The notes below the pieces were generated by a model that worked only from the letters and a program-made list of their open reading frames with translations, was not told where the DNA came from and ran no database searches. A stretch of 20,180 nt of DNA, from the NCBI GenBank assembly GCA_017629395.1, contig JAGBXH010000159.1:1-20180 (forward strand). Direction: 5' to 3'. The stretch comes from Clostridia bacterium (lineage in GTDB: Bacteria > Bacillota > Clostridia > Oscillospirales > CAG-272). Position numbers and translations under genes: made by a program. Each line of letters starts with the position of its first letter. Position 1 is the first letter of the stretch. Shown one piece after another: positions 1 to 7,637 of the stretch.

Positions 1-610
1 CCGCGCCAAGCGTGATGGGGTGTGCGGAAAAATCCCCGATGCCGAGGTGCGCACCGTGTGCCGCATCCACCAAAAGCAGTGCGCCGCGTGCGTGCGTCAC
101 CTCTGCAATGCCCGCAATATCGCTGATCACGCCCTCATAGGTGGGACTTGTGATCACGACCAGTCTTGCGTCCGGCGTATCGGCAAGTGCGCGATCAACC
201 TGGGCAGGCGTGATGCTGCCGCAAATACCGCCCTCGGTTTTGGGATAGATATATGTAGGGCGCAAACGGCAAAGCTCAATACCGTTATACACCGATTTAT
301 GCGAATTTCTTGCTACAACCACGCCTCGGTCATGCCCCGCATAAGCACGAATAGCGGCTAAAATACCGCAGGTCGAGCCGTTGACCAGAATGTGTGCACC
401 TTTTGCGCCCCACACGCGTGCAGCGCGCTGACATTCGGCAAGGATGACACCGCTCATGTCGTGCAGATTATCGCTGCCCGCGATCTCGGTGATGTCGCGG
501 TCATAGGGAAAGCCGTCGCCGATCAGCGCGGTGTTTCGTTTATGTCCCGGCATATGAAAGGGATAGCGGTCAAGAGCGTCCAGCATTTGGGAAATGTGAT
601 TTTTATCCAC
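1..610 (-). CDS. Orn/Lys/Arg decarboxylase family protein, N-terminal part (runs off left edge)
   Basis: PLP-dependent fold-type I decarboxylase of the Orn/Lys/Arg family, which makes polyamine precursors (cadaverine, putrescine or agmatine). About 203 residues are visible and the 3' end lies beyond base 1. The start is GTG at 608-610, overlapping the recO stop by 8 nt, with GGGAGG 5 nt upstream inside recO. Seen in the translation: the N-terminal hallmark FHMPGHK (about residues 18-24), DITEIAGSDNLHD, LVNGSTCGILAAI, RNSHKSVYNGI and DAAHGAHLG (the PLP-ring aspartate region). The Schiff-base lysine should follow just outside the window. The family match is strong, but which amino acid is decarboxylated cannot be told. 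Compact Firmicutes members (YaaO type) lack the N-terminal wing domain of the E. coli enzymes, and this one also begins directly with the catalytic domain. It is probably translationally coupled to recO. Confidence 0.9.
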   Translation of the reverse strand, partial: MDKNHISQMLDALDRYPFHMPGHKRNTALIGDGFPYDRDITEIAGSDNLHDMSGVILAECQRAARVWGAKGAHILVNGSTCGILAAIRAYAGHDRGVVVARNSHKSVYNGIELCRLRPTYIYPKTEGGICGSITPAQVDRALADTPDARLVVITSPTYEGVISDIAGIAEVTHARGALLLVDAAHGAHLGIGDFSAHPITLGA

Positions 611-1424
611 GGCTGCCTCCCTTCCCCTTGACCGATTCGTAAAATTCCAGCGAATCAAACCCGCGTCCCAAATGATTGAGCAGATATGTCTGCGCGGTAC
701 GCGAGAACTCGGTCACGTCCTCGGCATCGGATAATTCAAAGGAAAAAATGCGTTCGGGCGAGGCGTGCAGCACGTACCGCACCGCAGCCGTGACCGCAGG
801 GGTCATGGCGCAAAGCACGCTCTTTTCATAGTCCCCGTCCGCGTCTGCGCTCACCATGGGCGTGCGCAGGGATTTGGATTGACGCGACAGGCATTCCGCG
901 CACAGCAGTCTGCCGTTCATCACGTCAAGATAATTGAGCCGCTCGTCGATACTGCCGCAGCGGCAGCAGGCATCCAGCTCGGGAAAATAGCCCGAAATGG
1001 CAGCCGCACGCAATTCAAACACGCCCTTGACCAGCTCCATCGGCTTTTTTTCGCGTCCGATCAGATAAAGCGAATTGAGCAGCATGCGCAAAAGCTCCTC
1101 TGCGGGCTCGTCGCGGTCGGAAAGCTCGTTTGCCACGTCGCAAAGATACACGCCAAGGCTCATGCGCACAATGTCTGCGGAAAGCTCGTAAAAGGCATTG
1201 AGCACGCTGCCCTGCCGCAGCCAGTAAAAATCGCCCTTGCGGTACAGCTCAAAATTGCCGTAGGTAAAAAGCTGAGAGCACGCCATAGCAGGGCTTTTGA
1301 GCGATTTGCCGCCCTTGACCATGACCGATATTCTGCCATGCTCCGCAGTCAGAATTTGCAGGACCTTGTCGTGGTCGCCCGTGTTCTGCACGCGCGTGAC
1401 AAGTCCGTCGGTACTCATCTGCAT
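603..1424 (-). CDS. recO: DNA repair protein RecO
   Basis: Recombination mediator that works with RecF/RecR to load RecA on SSB-coated single-stranded DNA in gap repair. The product is 273 aa, a usual length. The N-terminal OB-fold is recognisable (DGLVTRVQNTGDHDKVLQILTAEHG, with the conserved KGGK segment near 37-40). An all-helical middle follows, and then a zinc finger formed by C153-x2-C156 and C175-x2-C178. The start is ATG at 1422-1424, preceded by AAAGGAG about 9 nt upstream; the second Met (residue 3) is less well placed. It lies downstream of era, as in many Firmicutes, but is separated from it by a hairpin-rich spacer. A TATAAT 26 nt before the start suggests some independent transcription. 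Its end overlaps the decarboxylase gene. Confidence 0.96.
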   Translation of the reverse strand: MQMSTDGLVTRVQNTGDHDKVLQILTAEHGRISVMVKGGKSLKSPAMACSQLFTYGNFELYRKGDFYWLRQGSVLNAFYELSADIVRMSLGVYLCDVANELSDRDEPAEELLRMLLNSLYLIGREKKPMELVKGVFELRAAAISGYFPELDACCRCGSIDERLNYLDVMNGRLLCAECLSRQSKSLRTPMVSADADGDYEKSVLCAMTPAVTAAVRYVLHASPERIFSFELSDAEDVTEFSRTAQTYLLNHLGRGFDSLEFYESVKGKGGSRG

Positions 1425-1449
1425 AGTAGTGCTCTCCTTTCCATAAACA

Positions 1450-1455
1450 ATTATA
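1450..1455 (-). promoter_or_regulatory. Possible -10 element for recO
   Basis: On the minus strand a perfect TATAAT lies 26 nt upstream of the recO start codon. No good -35 sits at 16-18 nt; a TTCACA is 15 nt upstream, inside the GTAGGG stem-loop. This is a candidate promoter only. Confidence 0.35.
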
Positions 1456-1458
1456 CTC

Positions 1459-1484
1459 GTAGGGGCGTTCTGTGAACGCCTGCG
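1459..1484 (+). repeat. Short GTAGGG stem-loop element (copy A)
   Basis: GTAGGG leads into a perfect 7-bp hairpin, GGCGTTC-TGT-GAACGCC (1464-1480). A second element with the same plan, a GTAGGG lead and a different stem, is found in the opposite orientation at 10983-11008. This suggests a dispersed intergenic repeat family whose lead is conserved and whose stem varies. Confidence 0.5.
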
Positions 1485-1493
1485 AAAAAGTTC

Positions 1494-1700
1494 TCAACAC
1501 CTGCTTTTAAAAACAGCATACCAATCGCATTGAGATGATCTTCTCCGTTCTTTTTTGAGCAAGGAGCCGCAAAATAAGAACATATTTGCTTCGCAAATCA
1601 AAACGGCGTTGGGGAAATTTCGCCTCTGCGGAGGCGAGGAGGGCTTCGCGCCCTCCACCTGCGCAAACTTTTGAAAAAGTTTGATCAAAACTTTCAAATC
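1494..1700 (-). repeat. Hairpin-chain intergenic repeat between era and recO
   Basis: The era-recO gap contains a string of short perfect inverted repeats, given here on the plus strand: ATTTGC-TTC-GCAAAT (about 1587-1601), CGCCTC-TGCG-GAGGCG (about 1620-1635), GGAGGGC-TTCGC-GCCCTCC (about 1639-1657), AAACTTTT-GA-AAAAGTTT (about 1666-1683) and the palindrome TTTGATCAAA. A 67-codon ORF covers the block on the minus strand, but its composition follows the hairpins, it lacks a ribosome-binding site and it resembles no protein family I know. I therefore call it a repeat element and not a gene. It may slow or end transcription after era, and it could also be an mRNA processing site. Confidence 0.5.
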
Positions 1701-2585
1701 TTATTCCGGCTTATATCCGAAATTGGAAACCGCTGCTGCGCTCTCGCGCCAATTTTCCTTGACCTTGACCCACAAATTCAAATAGACCTTAGTGCCAAGC
1801 AATGCCTCCAGATCCTCGCGCGCATAGGTGCTGACTCTCTTGAGCTCCTCACCGTTCTTGCCGATGATAATGCCCTTGTGAGATGCCTTTTCGCAATAAA
1901 TCGTTGCGTAAATGCTGACCAGCGTGCGCTGATCTTCAAACTTATCGATCACGACCGCAATACCGTGCGGCACTTCCTTATTGAGCGTGCGCAACAGCTT
2001 TTCGCGGATCAGCTCGGCAGCCACCTGACGCTCGGGCTGATCGGTTGCAATGTCCTCGGGGAAATACCAGGGCGACTCCGAAAGGAAGGGCTTGCATTCA
2101 TCCAGCACTTCCTTCACGCCCTTGCCGTTTTTGGCGCAGATCGGCACGACAGCCGAGAAGGTATGCTTGTCCGCATAGGACTGAATGGTTTTTGCAATGA
2201 TCTCGCGGTTATACATATCGATCTTGTTGAGCGCCAGCACGCAGGGCACACCGCTTCTCTTCAAATAGGTAATGATATCCTCCTCCACGCGGGTAATCTC
2301 CTTGCCGGTATCAACCACCATGATCACGGCATCCGCCTCGTACATGGTATTGTTGGCTTCCTTGACCATATAATCACCCAGCTCGTTTTGCGGACGGTGA
2401 ATACCGGGGGTATCGATAAATACGTACTGATCCTCGCCCACGGTATGAATACCCGTGATGCGGTTACGGGTGGTCTGGGGCTTGGAGGACACGATTGCCA
2501 CCTTTTCGCCCAAAATTGCGTTGAGCAGCGTGGACTTGCCCACGTTGGGTCTGCCCACGATTGCGATAAATCCTGTTTTTCTCAT
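1701..2585 (-). CDS. era: GTPase Era
   Basis: Essential GTPase that binds 16S rRNA near its 3' end and assists 30S ribosome maturation. The product is 294 aa, the normal length. GTPase motifs are all present: G1 GRPNVGKS (11-18), G2 threonine in PQTTRNRI (36-43), G3 DTPG (58-61), G4 NKID (120-123) and G5 around CAK (150-152). The C-terminal KH RNA-binding domain contains IIIGKNGEELKRV (about 239-251). The start at 2585 has AGAGGAAG about 7 nt upstream. Era follows the 176-residue membrane protein gene by 14 nt and is part of the yqfC-to-era run. Many Firmicutes place cdd or dgkA just before era; neither is here. Confidence 0.97.
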   Translation of the reverse strand: MRKTGFIAIVGRPNVGKSTLLNAILGEKVAIVSSKPQTTRNRITGIHTVGEDQYVFIDTPGIHRPQNELGDYMVKEANNTMYEADAVIMVVDTGKEITRVEEDIITYLKRSGVPCVLALNKIDMYNREIIAKTIQSYADKHTFSAVVPICAKNGKGVKEVLDECKPFLSESPWYFPEDIATDQPERQVAAELIREKLLRTLNKEVPHGIAVVIDKFEDQRTLVSIYATIYCEKASHKGIIIGKNGEELKRVSTYAREDLEALLGTKVYLNLWVKVKENWRESAAAVSNFGYKPE

Positions 2586-2599
2586 ATGTTTTTCTTCCT

Positions 2600-3130
2600 C
2601 TATTTTTCGTTGATCTGATTTTGCTCTACAAAAGCGTGCACGTCGTCGCGGAACAGATCCACCGACTCACCCGTGATCAGGCTGTAGACGCGAATGGTCT
2701 GCGGTGCGGTCTTGGTACCGTAGCCTCCCACGATCACGTAAAAGGGCTCGTTTCTGATCTGCAGCGTCCAGCCCACGTATCCGTCCTTATCGTTGATGCT
2801 CTCACTCTTCTCATATTTACGGAAATCACTCCAGGTAGCAGCCGCTCCCTTATCTGCAACGGCAAGCAGCGCGCCGATAGGCATTTGCGCCTCAATTGCC
2901 TCCGCCTCCTTTTTGGCGTTGACCATCTCGGAGATGCGCCAAACGCTCAAGGGACCGAGAAAGACCAAAAATACGGCAAGACAAACCAAAAACGTGATCA
3001 GCTTGACGTTGCGCGTGGCAAAGGTTTCGGTTTTCCCCACCGTTGCCTGCTCTTCCTTGGGCTGTTTTTTATAGGGATTCTGCTTTTTATAGGGGTTCTC
3101 CCTCTTTTCCGGCTCTTGTCCGTCCATCAT
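2600..3130 (-). CDS. Single-pass membrane protein of unknown function
   Basis: A 176-aa protein that I do not recognise. The first 40 residues are very polar and lysine-rich and carry a direct repeat of NPYKKQ (12-17 and 18-23). One hydrophobic helix follows at about 43-66 (ITFLVCLAVFLVFLGPLSVW), and then a soluble domain of about 110 residues. The positive charge before the helix predicts an N-in, C-out topology, so the C-terminal domain would be outside the membrane. The start ATG at 3128-3130 shares one base with the ybeY stop (TGATG), and GGAGG lies 10 nt upstream within ybeY, so the two are translationally coupled. It occupies the slot where dgkA and cdd usually sit between ybeY and era, but with a single helix it is not DgkA. 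Confidence 0.8.
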   Translation of the reverse strand: MMDGQEPEKRENPYKKQNPYKKQPKEEQATVGKTETFATRNVKLITFLVCLAVFLVFLGPLSVWRISEMVNAKKEAEAIEAQMPIGALLAVADKGAAATWSDFRKYEKSESINDKDGYVGWTLQIRNEPFYVIVGGYGTKTAPQTIRVYSLITGESVDLFRDDVHAFVEQNQINEK

Positions 3131-3627
3131 CAGCTATGTACCTCCAAGCCAAGCAGCTTCATGATTTCGGATTGTCTGTGTCGCATATCTTGATCGTCTT
3201 CCTCACTCTTTTCGTGATCATAGCCCAAGAGGTGCAGCATGGAGTGCACGCAAAGGAAGGCAACCTCGCGCTCATAGGAGTGACCGTACTCCTCTGCCTG
3301 TCCCCAAGCCTTTTCCAAGGAGATCACAATATCGCCCAGGTTATTACGGATCTCGTCCAACGCGGGCTCGTCCGCCTCTCCCTCGTAATCAAAGAGCGGG
3401 AAGGAGAGCACGTCGGTCTCGCGGTCGATGTGTCTGAATTTGTTGTTGAGCTCGCGGATACCCATATTGTCGGTAAAGGTCAGCGAAACCTCACAGCCGT
3501 TGCAAAACTGCTCGTAATCAAGCGTTGCCTCAATGGCGCGGCGCATCAGGATCTTGAGTCCGTAGGTAATGGGCATGACATCCTGCTCGTTTTCAAAATA
3601 GATCTTCAAAAGCATCTTGCGTCTCAT
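3130..3627 (-). CDS. ybeY: Endoribonuclease / rRNA maturation factor YbeY
   Basis: Metal-dependent RNase family protein required for 16S rRNA 3'-end maturation and 70S ribosome quality control. The product is 165 aa, the usual length. The UPF0054 signature HSMLHLLGYDH spans residues 128-138 and supplies the three zinc-binding histidines H128, H132 and H138. The conserved stretch RHIDRETDVLSFPL precedes it at about 65-78. The start ATG (3625-3627) overlaps the phoH stop as ATGA, so it is coupled to phoH, its usual neighbour. The order phoH-ybeY-(x)-era links it functionally to Era in small-subunit assembly. In many Firmicutes pgpH (yqfF) lies between phoH and ybeY, and it is absent here. Confidence 0.96.
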   Translation of the reverse strand: MRRKMLLKIYFENEQDVMPITYGLKILMRRAIEATLDYEQFCNGCEVSLTFTDNMGIRELNNKFRHIDRETDVLSFPLFDYEGEADEPALDEIRNNLGDIVISLEKAWGQAEEYGHSYEREVAFLCVHSMLHLLGYDHEKSEEDDQDMRHRQSEIMKLLGLEVHS

Positions 3628-4655
3628 TTGTGTGTATCCTCTCTTTTGCTGTAATGATATTTTTTATCCTTGGTACGGTGCTCCTGCTTTTCTCTGTCGT
3701 ATTTTTCATAAGCAAGAATGATCTTTTGCACCAGTCTGTGACGCACCACGTCCTTTTCGGTAAAGCGGTGCAGCGCGATATCCTCAATGCCATCCAGGAT
3801 CTTGACAACCTCCGCAAGCCCGGACTTTTGACCCGAGGGCAGGTCGGTCTGCGTCAAATCACCCGTGACCACCATCTTGGAGCGGAAGCCGAGTCGCGTC
3901 AAAAACATTTTCATCTGCTCGGGAGTTGCGTTCTGTGCCTCATCCAAAATAATAAAGGAATCGTCCAAGGTGCGTCCGCGCATATACGCCAGAGGAGCCA
4001 CCTCAATGATGCCCTTTTCCACCTGACGCGCGTAATTCTCCGCTCCCAGCATTTCAAAGAGCGCATCGTAAAGCGGACGCAGATAAGGATCGATCTTACT
4101 TTGCAGATCACCCGGCAGAAAGCCCAGCTTTTCGCCCGCTTCAATGGCGGGACGAGTCAGAATGATACGCGAAACCTGACGATCGCGCAGCGCCTTGACC
4201 GCCATGGCAACCGCAAGGAAGGTCTTACCCGTGCCCGCAGGGCCAACGCCTAAAATAATCGTATTTTTGCGGATCGCCTCTACGTATTGCTTCTGCCCCA
4301 CCGTCTTTGCCTTGATGGGCTTGCCCTTGGTGGTCACGCAGATGCAATCGTCGCCAAGCTCTGCAAGCTCGCGCGCCTTACCGCTGTCCACCATATCGAT
4401 GACGTAGCGCACGCTTTGCTCGGAAAGCTGGCTGTATTTGATCATGTCTGCAAGGTATTCGATTACCGCAGCACCCTTGTTGACCTGCTCGCGATCCTCG
4501 CCCGAAATGATGATGCTGTCACCACCGTCATCGGTCGCGCGGTTGCGGATGCTGACGCCCATGGTCTGCTCCACCGCTCTGACGTTGACGTCATAGCTGC
4601 CGAAAATGGCAGCGGTATCCTCCGAGGAGGCTACCTTGATAATTCTCTGTTCCAT
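3624..4655 (-). CDS. phoH: PhoH family ATPase
   Basis: PhoH-like P-loop ATPase (PhoL/YqfG type), a cytosolic protein thought to act in RNA metabolism together with YbeY. The product is 343 aa counted from the ATG at 4653-4655. A further ATG 60 nt upstream in the same frame was rejected because it lies inside yqfD, while 4655 has AAAGGA 7 nt upstream overlapping the yqfD stop. Walker A GPAGTGKT is at about 138-145 and Walker B ILDEAQN at about 236-242, followed by the family's TPEQMKMFLTRLG and VTGDLTQTDLP (sensor region). An N-terminal domain of about 115 residues resembles a KH-like extension. The stop overlaps ybeY by ATGA. Confidence 0.95.
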   Translation of the reverse strand: MEQRIIKVASSEDTAAIFGSYDVNVRAVEQTMGVSIRNRATDDGGDSIIISGEDREQVNKGAAVIEYLADMIKYSQLSEQSVRYVIDMVDSGKARELAELGDDCICVTTKGKPIKAKTVGQKQYVEAIRKNTIILGVGPAGTGKTFLAVAMAVKALRDRQVSRIILTRPAIEAGEKLGFLPGDLQSKIDPYLRPLYDALFEMLGAENYARQVEKGIIEVAPLAYMRGRTLDDSFIILDEAQNATPEQMKMFLTRLGFRSKMVVTGDLTQTDLPSGQKSGLAEVVKILDGIEDIALHRFTEKDVVRHRLVQKIILAYEKYDREKQEHRTKDKKYHYSKREDTHK

Positions 4656-4659
4656 AAAT

Positions 4660-5847
4660 CTATCCTTTGTTTTTGATGTCGATCTCAAATTCCTGCACCG
4701 CGGCAATATCCGCAATGCATATCACGTCGGCGTGCAGCACCACGCTGCTCTTGCCGATCTCGGTGTAAATATGCTTTTCCAAAAGCTCCCCGTCGCGCAA
4801 CGTATCCGCGATCTGCTCGGCAAGCTCCCGATATGCCAACGTCAGCGCCGCCTCGGGCGTGCGATAAGCCTGCTCCATGACGTAAGGCAAGCACCGCTTC
4901 GTACATATCTCCAAGGGGAAGTCCACCCCCGACACGGGGCTACAGTTCTCCACGATATACATTATATCATAAACACCACCGCAATTTCCAGTACTTTTGT
5001 AAAGTTTTATGGGAAAAGAGAAAAAATTTAACGTTTTTTTCTCAAAGACCTCACCCGTATACACCTTTTTTTCATATGAATACGGAATTTCCACCGAAAA
5101 GGAGTACGACGTGCGCGCCAGCACCTTCCCGGACGCCCTTGTAAAGCGGAAGCCGCTTGCTGCGCTGTCGTACACACCGGCTATCAATATCTCTTCCTTT
5201 CCCACCTGCTGCCCTTCCCTGACCAGCACGTTGCCGCGGTACAGCTCAACCGCCACCACCTCGCCTCCTCGCGAAGCAACGATATGTGCGGGCTTGAGCT
5301 GCGGTTTGGGCGCGGGCAGCCGCTGCTCGATCAGCTCCACGCTTGCCACGTTGCCGCGAATGTTGACAGACAGCCAACCGATTTTATCGGTAGAGAGCAT
5401 GACGCGGTTCTCAAGGCGGTCGGTATCAAGCCCCGGAATAAACGTCCCCACCGTAAAGCCCTGCGAAGCCAGCAGCTCCCTGACCTCGCGCTCGGTCATA
5501 GTGCCGTTACCGATCACGCGGATATCAAATATAAAGCACTCCGAGGCAACAAGCAGCGCCAGCGCGCACAAGGCTCCCGCTACAAGCCCGGGACGGCGTG
5601 CCAGTCTGCGCAAAAGCTGCGGCAATCCCCCACGCTTCTCTATCAAAAACGGCACGTTTGCTTGTGCAAGCAGGCTGCAAAGCCTGCGCCCGTACCCAGC
5701 ACGCAAGCAAAAGCGCATTACCTCACCGTCGCTGCCGCCGTCGAGATAGACAATGCCCTCTTTCATGCAAATATTGAGCACCTGCTCGGCATACACACGC
5801 TCAAAGCGAACCACCAAATAGCCAAGCAGCCAATATGCGGGCATCAT
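4660..5847 (-). CDS. yqfD: Sporulation protein YqfD
   Basis: Membrane protein of the YqfD family, made in the mother cell during sporulation in Bacillus; its biochemical role is unknown. The product is 395 aa from the ATG at 5845-5847, close to the 398 aa of B. subtilis YqfD. The longer open frame upstream is yqfC read out of frame. The start overlaps the yqfC stop (ATGATG/TGA) and AAGGAG lies 5 nt before it; the adjacent second ATG is equally possible. The N-terminus (YWLLGYLVVRFERVYAEQVLNICMKEGI) is typical of the family. A membrane helix spans about 87-106, followed by a large domain with FDIRVIGNGTMTEREV (a POTRA-like start) and later WLSVNIRGNVASVELIE. Confidence 0.92.
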   Translation of the reverse strand: MMPAYWLLGYLVVRFERVYAEQVLNICMKEGIVYLDGGSDGEVMRFCLRAGYGRRLCSLLAQANVPFLIEKRGGLPQLLRRLARRPGLVAGALCALALLVASECFIFDIRVIGNGTMTEREVRELLASQGFTVGTFIPGLDTDRLENRVMLSTDKIGWLSVNIRGNVASVELIEQRLPAPKPQLKPAHIVASRGGEVVAVELYRGNVLVREGQQVGKEEILIAGVYDSAASGFRFTRASGKVLARTSYSFSVEIPYSYEKKVYTGEVFEKKTLNFFSFPIKLYKSTGNCGGVYDIMYIVENCSPVSGVDFPLEICTKRCLPYVMEQAYRTPEAALTLAYRELAEQIADTLRDGELLEKHIYTEIGKSSVVLHADVICIADIAAVQEFEIDIKNKG

Positions 5848-6143
5848 GCCTGCTCCTTTCCGACAAAGCAGACCGAGCAGATCTGTCCACCCACACCGAG
5901 TGCCCCGGAGATAAACGAGGTACACCAAAGCCGCTCTCCGCACACGCGCAGCTGCGTTTTCCCAAGATCCAGCAGCATTTCATTCTCTCCGTATTTGAGT
6001 ATTTTACAACAGCCCTGCACAAGCAATCTGTTTTGCCCGCGAATTTCAATGCGGATCCCCTCTAAAATATCGGGCGAGATATCAAATTTTCGCTCCAGCC
6101 ATTCCACCGCACCCACGTGACCGTCTTTTTTGCGACGCTGCAT
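5844..6143 (-). CDS. yqfC: Sporulation protein YqfC (YabP/YqfC family)
   Basis: A 99-aa member of the YabP/YqfC family, small all-beta proteins found only in spore formers. In B. subtilis yqfC is transcribed by sigma-E and sits directly before yqfD, as here. The conserved core runs from about residue 43 (GCCKILKYGENEMLLDLG) through LRVCGERLWCTSFISGALGVGGQICSVCF. The ATG at 6141-6143 follows GGAGGG by 5 nt, a strong ribosome-binding site. The gene is first in the minus-strand run and diverges from ylbJ, another sporulation gene. Confidence 0.87.
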   Translation of the reverse strand: MQRRKKDGHVGAVEWLERKFDISPDILEGIRIEIRGQNRLLVQGCCKILKYGENEMLLDLGKTQLRVCGERLWCTSFISGALGVGGQICSVCFVGKEQA

Positions 6144-6165
6144 ATTTTCCCTCCGTCAGACCTAT

Positions 6166-6175
6166 ATTGTAGCAC
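6166..6175 (-). promoter_or_regulatory. Extended -10 promoter candidate for the yqfC operon
   Basis: On the minus strand TGC-TACAAT (-10 at 6166-6171 with a TGn extension) lies 23 nt before the yqfC start codon. No acceptable -35 is found 17 nt upstream (GCGCTT). I could not fit a sigma-E promoter with correct spacing, although sigma-E control would be expected from the family. Confidence 0.4.
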
Positions 6176-6205
6176 ATGCCATTATATGAAGCGCAGGGAG
6201 GGTGT

Positions 6206-7333
6206 ATGATAAAAAGAGAGCACCGAGGAAGCATAGGCAGCCTTGGATTCGGACTATTGGGTGCAGGCTGTATCCTGCTTTTACTTTTTTATGCGGACAG
6301 CGCGGTCAAAGCGGTGCTGCAAGGGCTTTCCCTATGCAAAAGCACGGTCATCCCCTCGCTGTTTCCCTTTATGGTCGCCTCCGAGCTTTTGGTGCGCAGC
6401 GGCGGCGCGGCAGCCGTCGGCAACCTGCTCTCCCGCCCCATGCAGCACCTTTTGGGAGTGCCCGGTGCTGCCGCTTGCCCCATCGTGCTGGGGGCTTTAT
6501 GCGGCTTTCCCACCGGTGCGCGTGCCGCGGCAGCCTTGTACGACGAGGGCGCACTTACCCGTAAGCAATGCACAAGGCTGATGACCTTTATCAATAATCC
6601 AAGCTCGGCATACACGATCAGCGCGGTGGGCACCTCTCTTTTGGGAAGTCGCAGGCTGGGGCTGGTGCTTTGGGTCGTCAGCCTTGCCTGCTCCCTGGGG
6701 ACCGCGCTGCTGACGCGTCCGCTGTTTGGAGACGACGAACAACCGACAGCGGCACAGTCGCAGCCCGTGCGTATGGGTGCAGACGTTTTCACGGGATCGA
6801 TCAGCGCGGCGGCGCAAAGCATGCTGACGGTATGCGCGTACGTGCTGTTCTTCTCGGCTGTGCTCGGTGCTGCGCAGGATGCACTTTGCGTGCTTTCCCT
6901 GCCGCCCTTCCTGAATGCCGTTTTGTACGGTGTGCTGGAATTATCGGGCGGGGTAACACGGGCTGCACAGCTGCCGGACCTGACGCAATCCGCCATGCTG
7001 TGTGCCGCGCTTTGCTCATGGTCAGGGCTCTCGGTCATGTGTCAGATCATGACGGCTTGCCGCGGCAGGGGCTTTGATTATAAGCCCTATCTGCTTGCCA
7101 AAGCAGCCCAAGCTCTGATCTCTGCAGCACTTACGGGGCTTGCCGTGCGCTATCTGCTCCCCCATTTGCCGCCCGAAAACGTGCACGCAGGTCTGCTTTT
7201 GCCCCAAGCCACGGCACTGCTCTTCGCAAAGGCCGTCAATCTTACGTTTGCGGGAGCATGTGCTTGGACGCTGGTCAAAAATGCCACGGCTCGTATGCAC
7301 CGCGCCCCTGCCTTCGACATATACTGCCATTGA
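6206..7333 (+). CDS. ylbJ: Sporulation integral membrane protein YlbJ-like
   Basis: Polytopic membrane protein of the YlbJ family (nucleoside-recognition/Gate domain type), needed for spore cortex formation in Bacillus. Its substrate is unknown. The product is 375 aa with about eight or more hydrophobic segments. Family features visible are VIPSLFPFMVASELLV (near 50-65), ALCGFPTGARAAAALYDEG, FINNPSSAYTISAVG and VLELSGGV. I start at ATG 6206, which has GGGAGGG 3-4 nt upstream; an in-frame ATG at 6176 lies within the divergent promoter region and lacks a ribosome-binding site. It is followed after 31 nt by the DUF3343 gene, which makes an operon with an aminotransferase. Confidence 0.87.
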   Translation: MIKREHRGSIGSLGFGLLGAGCILLLLFYADSAVKAVLQGLSLCKSTVIPSLFPFMVASELLVRSGGAAAVGNLLSRPMQHLLGVPGAAACPIVLGALCGFPTGARAAAALYDEGALTRKQCTRLMTFINNPSSAYTISAVGTSLLGSRRLGLVLWVVSLACSLGTALLTRPLFGDDEQPTAAQSQPVRMGADVFTGSISAAAQSMLTVCAYVLFFSAVLGAAQDALCVLSLPPFLNAVLYGVLELSGGVTRAAQLPDLTQSAMLCAALCSWSGLSVMCQIMTACRGRGFDYKPYLLAKAAQALISAALTGLAVRYLLPHLPPENVHAGLLLPQATALLFAKAVNLTFAGACAWTLVKNATARMHRAPAFDIYCH

Positions 7334-7349
7334 AGGGCATCTCCCTTCA
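7331..7349 (+). other. Small hairpin at the ylbJ stop codon
   Basis: TGAAGGG-CATCT-CCCTTCA is a perfect 7-bp stem that includes the ylbJ TGA. No U-tract follows, so it is not a standard terminator. It sits just before the AAAGGCGGT ribosome-binding site of the next gene and could tune coupling. Confidence 0.4.
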
Positions 7350-7364
7350 CGAAAGGCGGTCACC

Positions 7365-7637
7365 ATGAAGCATACAGAACATTCAAAGCAGCAAAATCCT
7401 CCGTCTTTGGCAGCACGGACGGTTGCGGTGATCGGCTCTGCCACCTACGCCGCCAAGGCACGCGAGGCACTTGCCCGCGCCGCTGTGCGTGCCGAGGTGG
7501 TCAAGCTCAGCTATTCAACCACGCACGCGGGCTGCGTGTACGGCGTTGCCTTCCCAAGCGTGCAAACGCCCAACGCTGCATACGTGCTTGATCGTGCCGG
7601 TATTGCCGTGCGGGAATATATGGAGAGTGACACGTGA
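7365..7637 (+). CDS. DUF3343 domain protein (putative Se/S carrier-like)
   Basis: A 90-aa protein matching the DUF3343 family pattern: a first strand RTVAVIGSATYAAKAREAL, a middle with AGCVYGVAF carrying the single cysteine C57 at the place of the family's usual S-C-G, and a final AYVLDRAGIAVREYME. Members are found fused or adjacent to YedF-like, SelD or cysteine-desulfurase-like proteins and have been suggested to carry sulfur or selenium. The evidence here fits: the next gene is a class V aminotransferase whose GTG overlaps this stop (GTGA). The start ATG 7365 has AAAGGCGGT 5 nt upstream. The 20-residue polar N-terminal extension is longer than usual. The family call is moderately sure and the carrier role is inference. 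Confidence 0.72.
   Translation: MKHTEHSKQQNPPSLAARTVAVIGSATYAAKAREALARAAVRAEVVKLSYSTTHAGCVYGVAFPSVQTPNAAYVLDRAGIAVREYMESDT

Noticed and set aside
20..1475. Plus-strand open frames at 20-361, 392-631 and 765-1475
   Set aside because: They lie opposite the decarboxylase and recO genes, have no ribosome-binding sites, and their translations are antisense readings of conserved protein motifs.
1494..1697. 67-codon minus-strand frame between era and recO
   Set aside because: It has no ribosome-binding site and its translation is dictated by the hairpin chain; it is best explained as repeat sequence.
1671..2618. 315-codon plus-strand frame opposite era
   Set aside because: It is antisense to the complete era gene, which carries all GTPase and KH motifs.
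6164..6186. Sigma-E-like ATATT and CATTATAT before ylbJ
   Set aside because: The two parts are about 10 nt apart, too close for a sigma-E promoter, so I do not call it.
6176..6205. Earlier ATG for ylbJ at 6176
   Set aside because: It falls within the divergent promoter region and has no ribosome-binding site, whereas 6206 has GGGAGGG.
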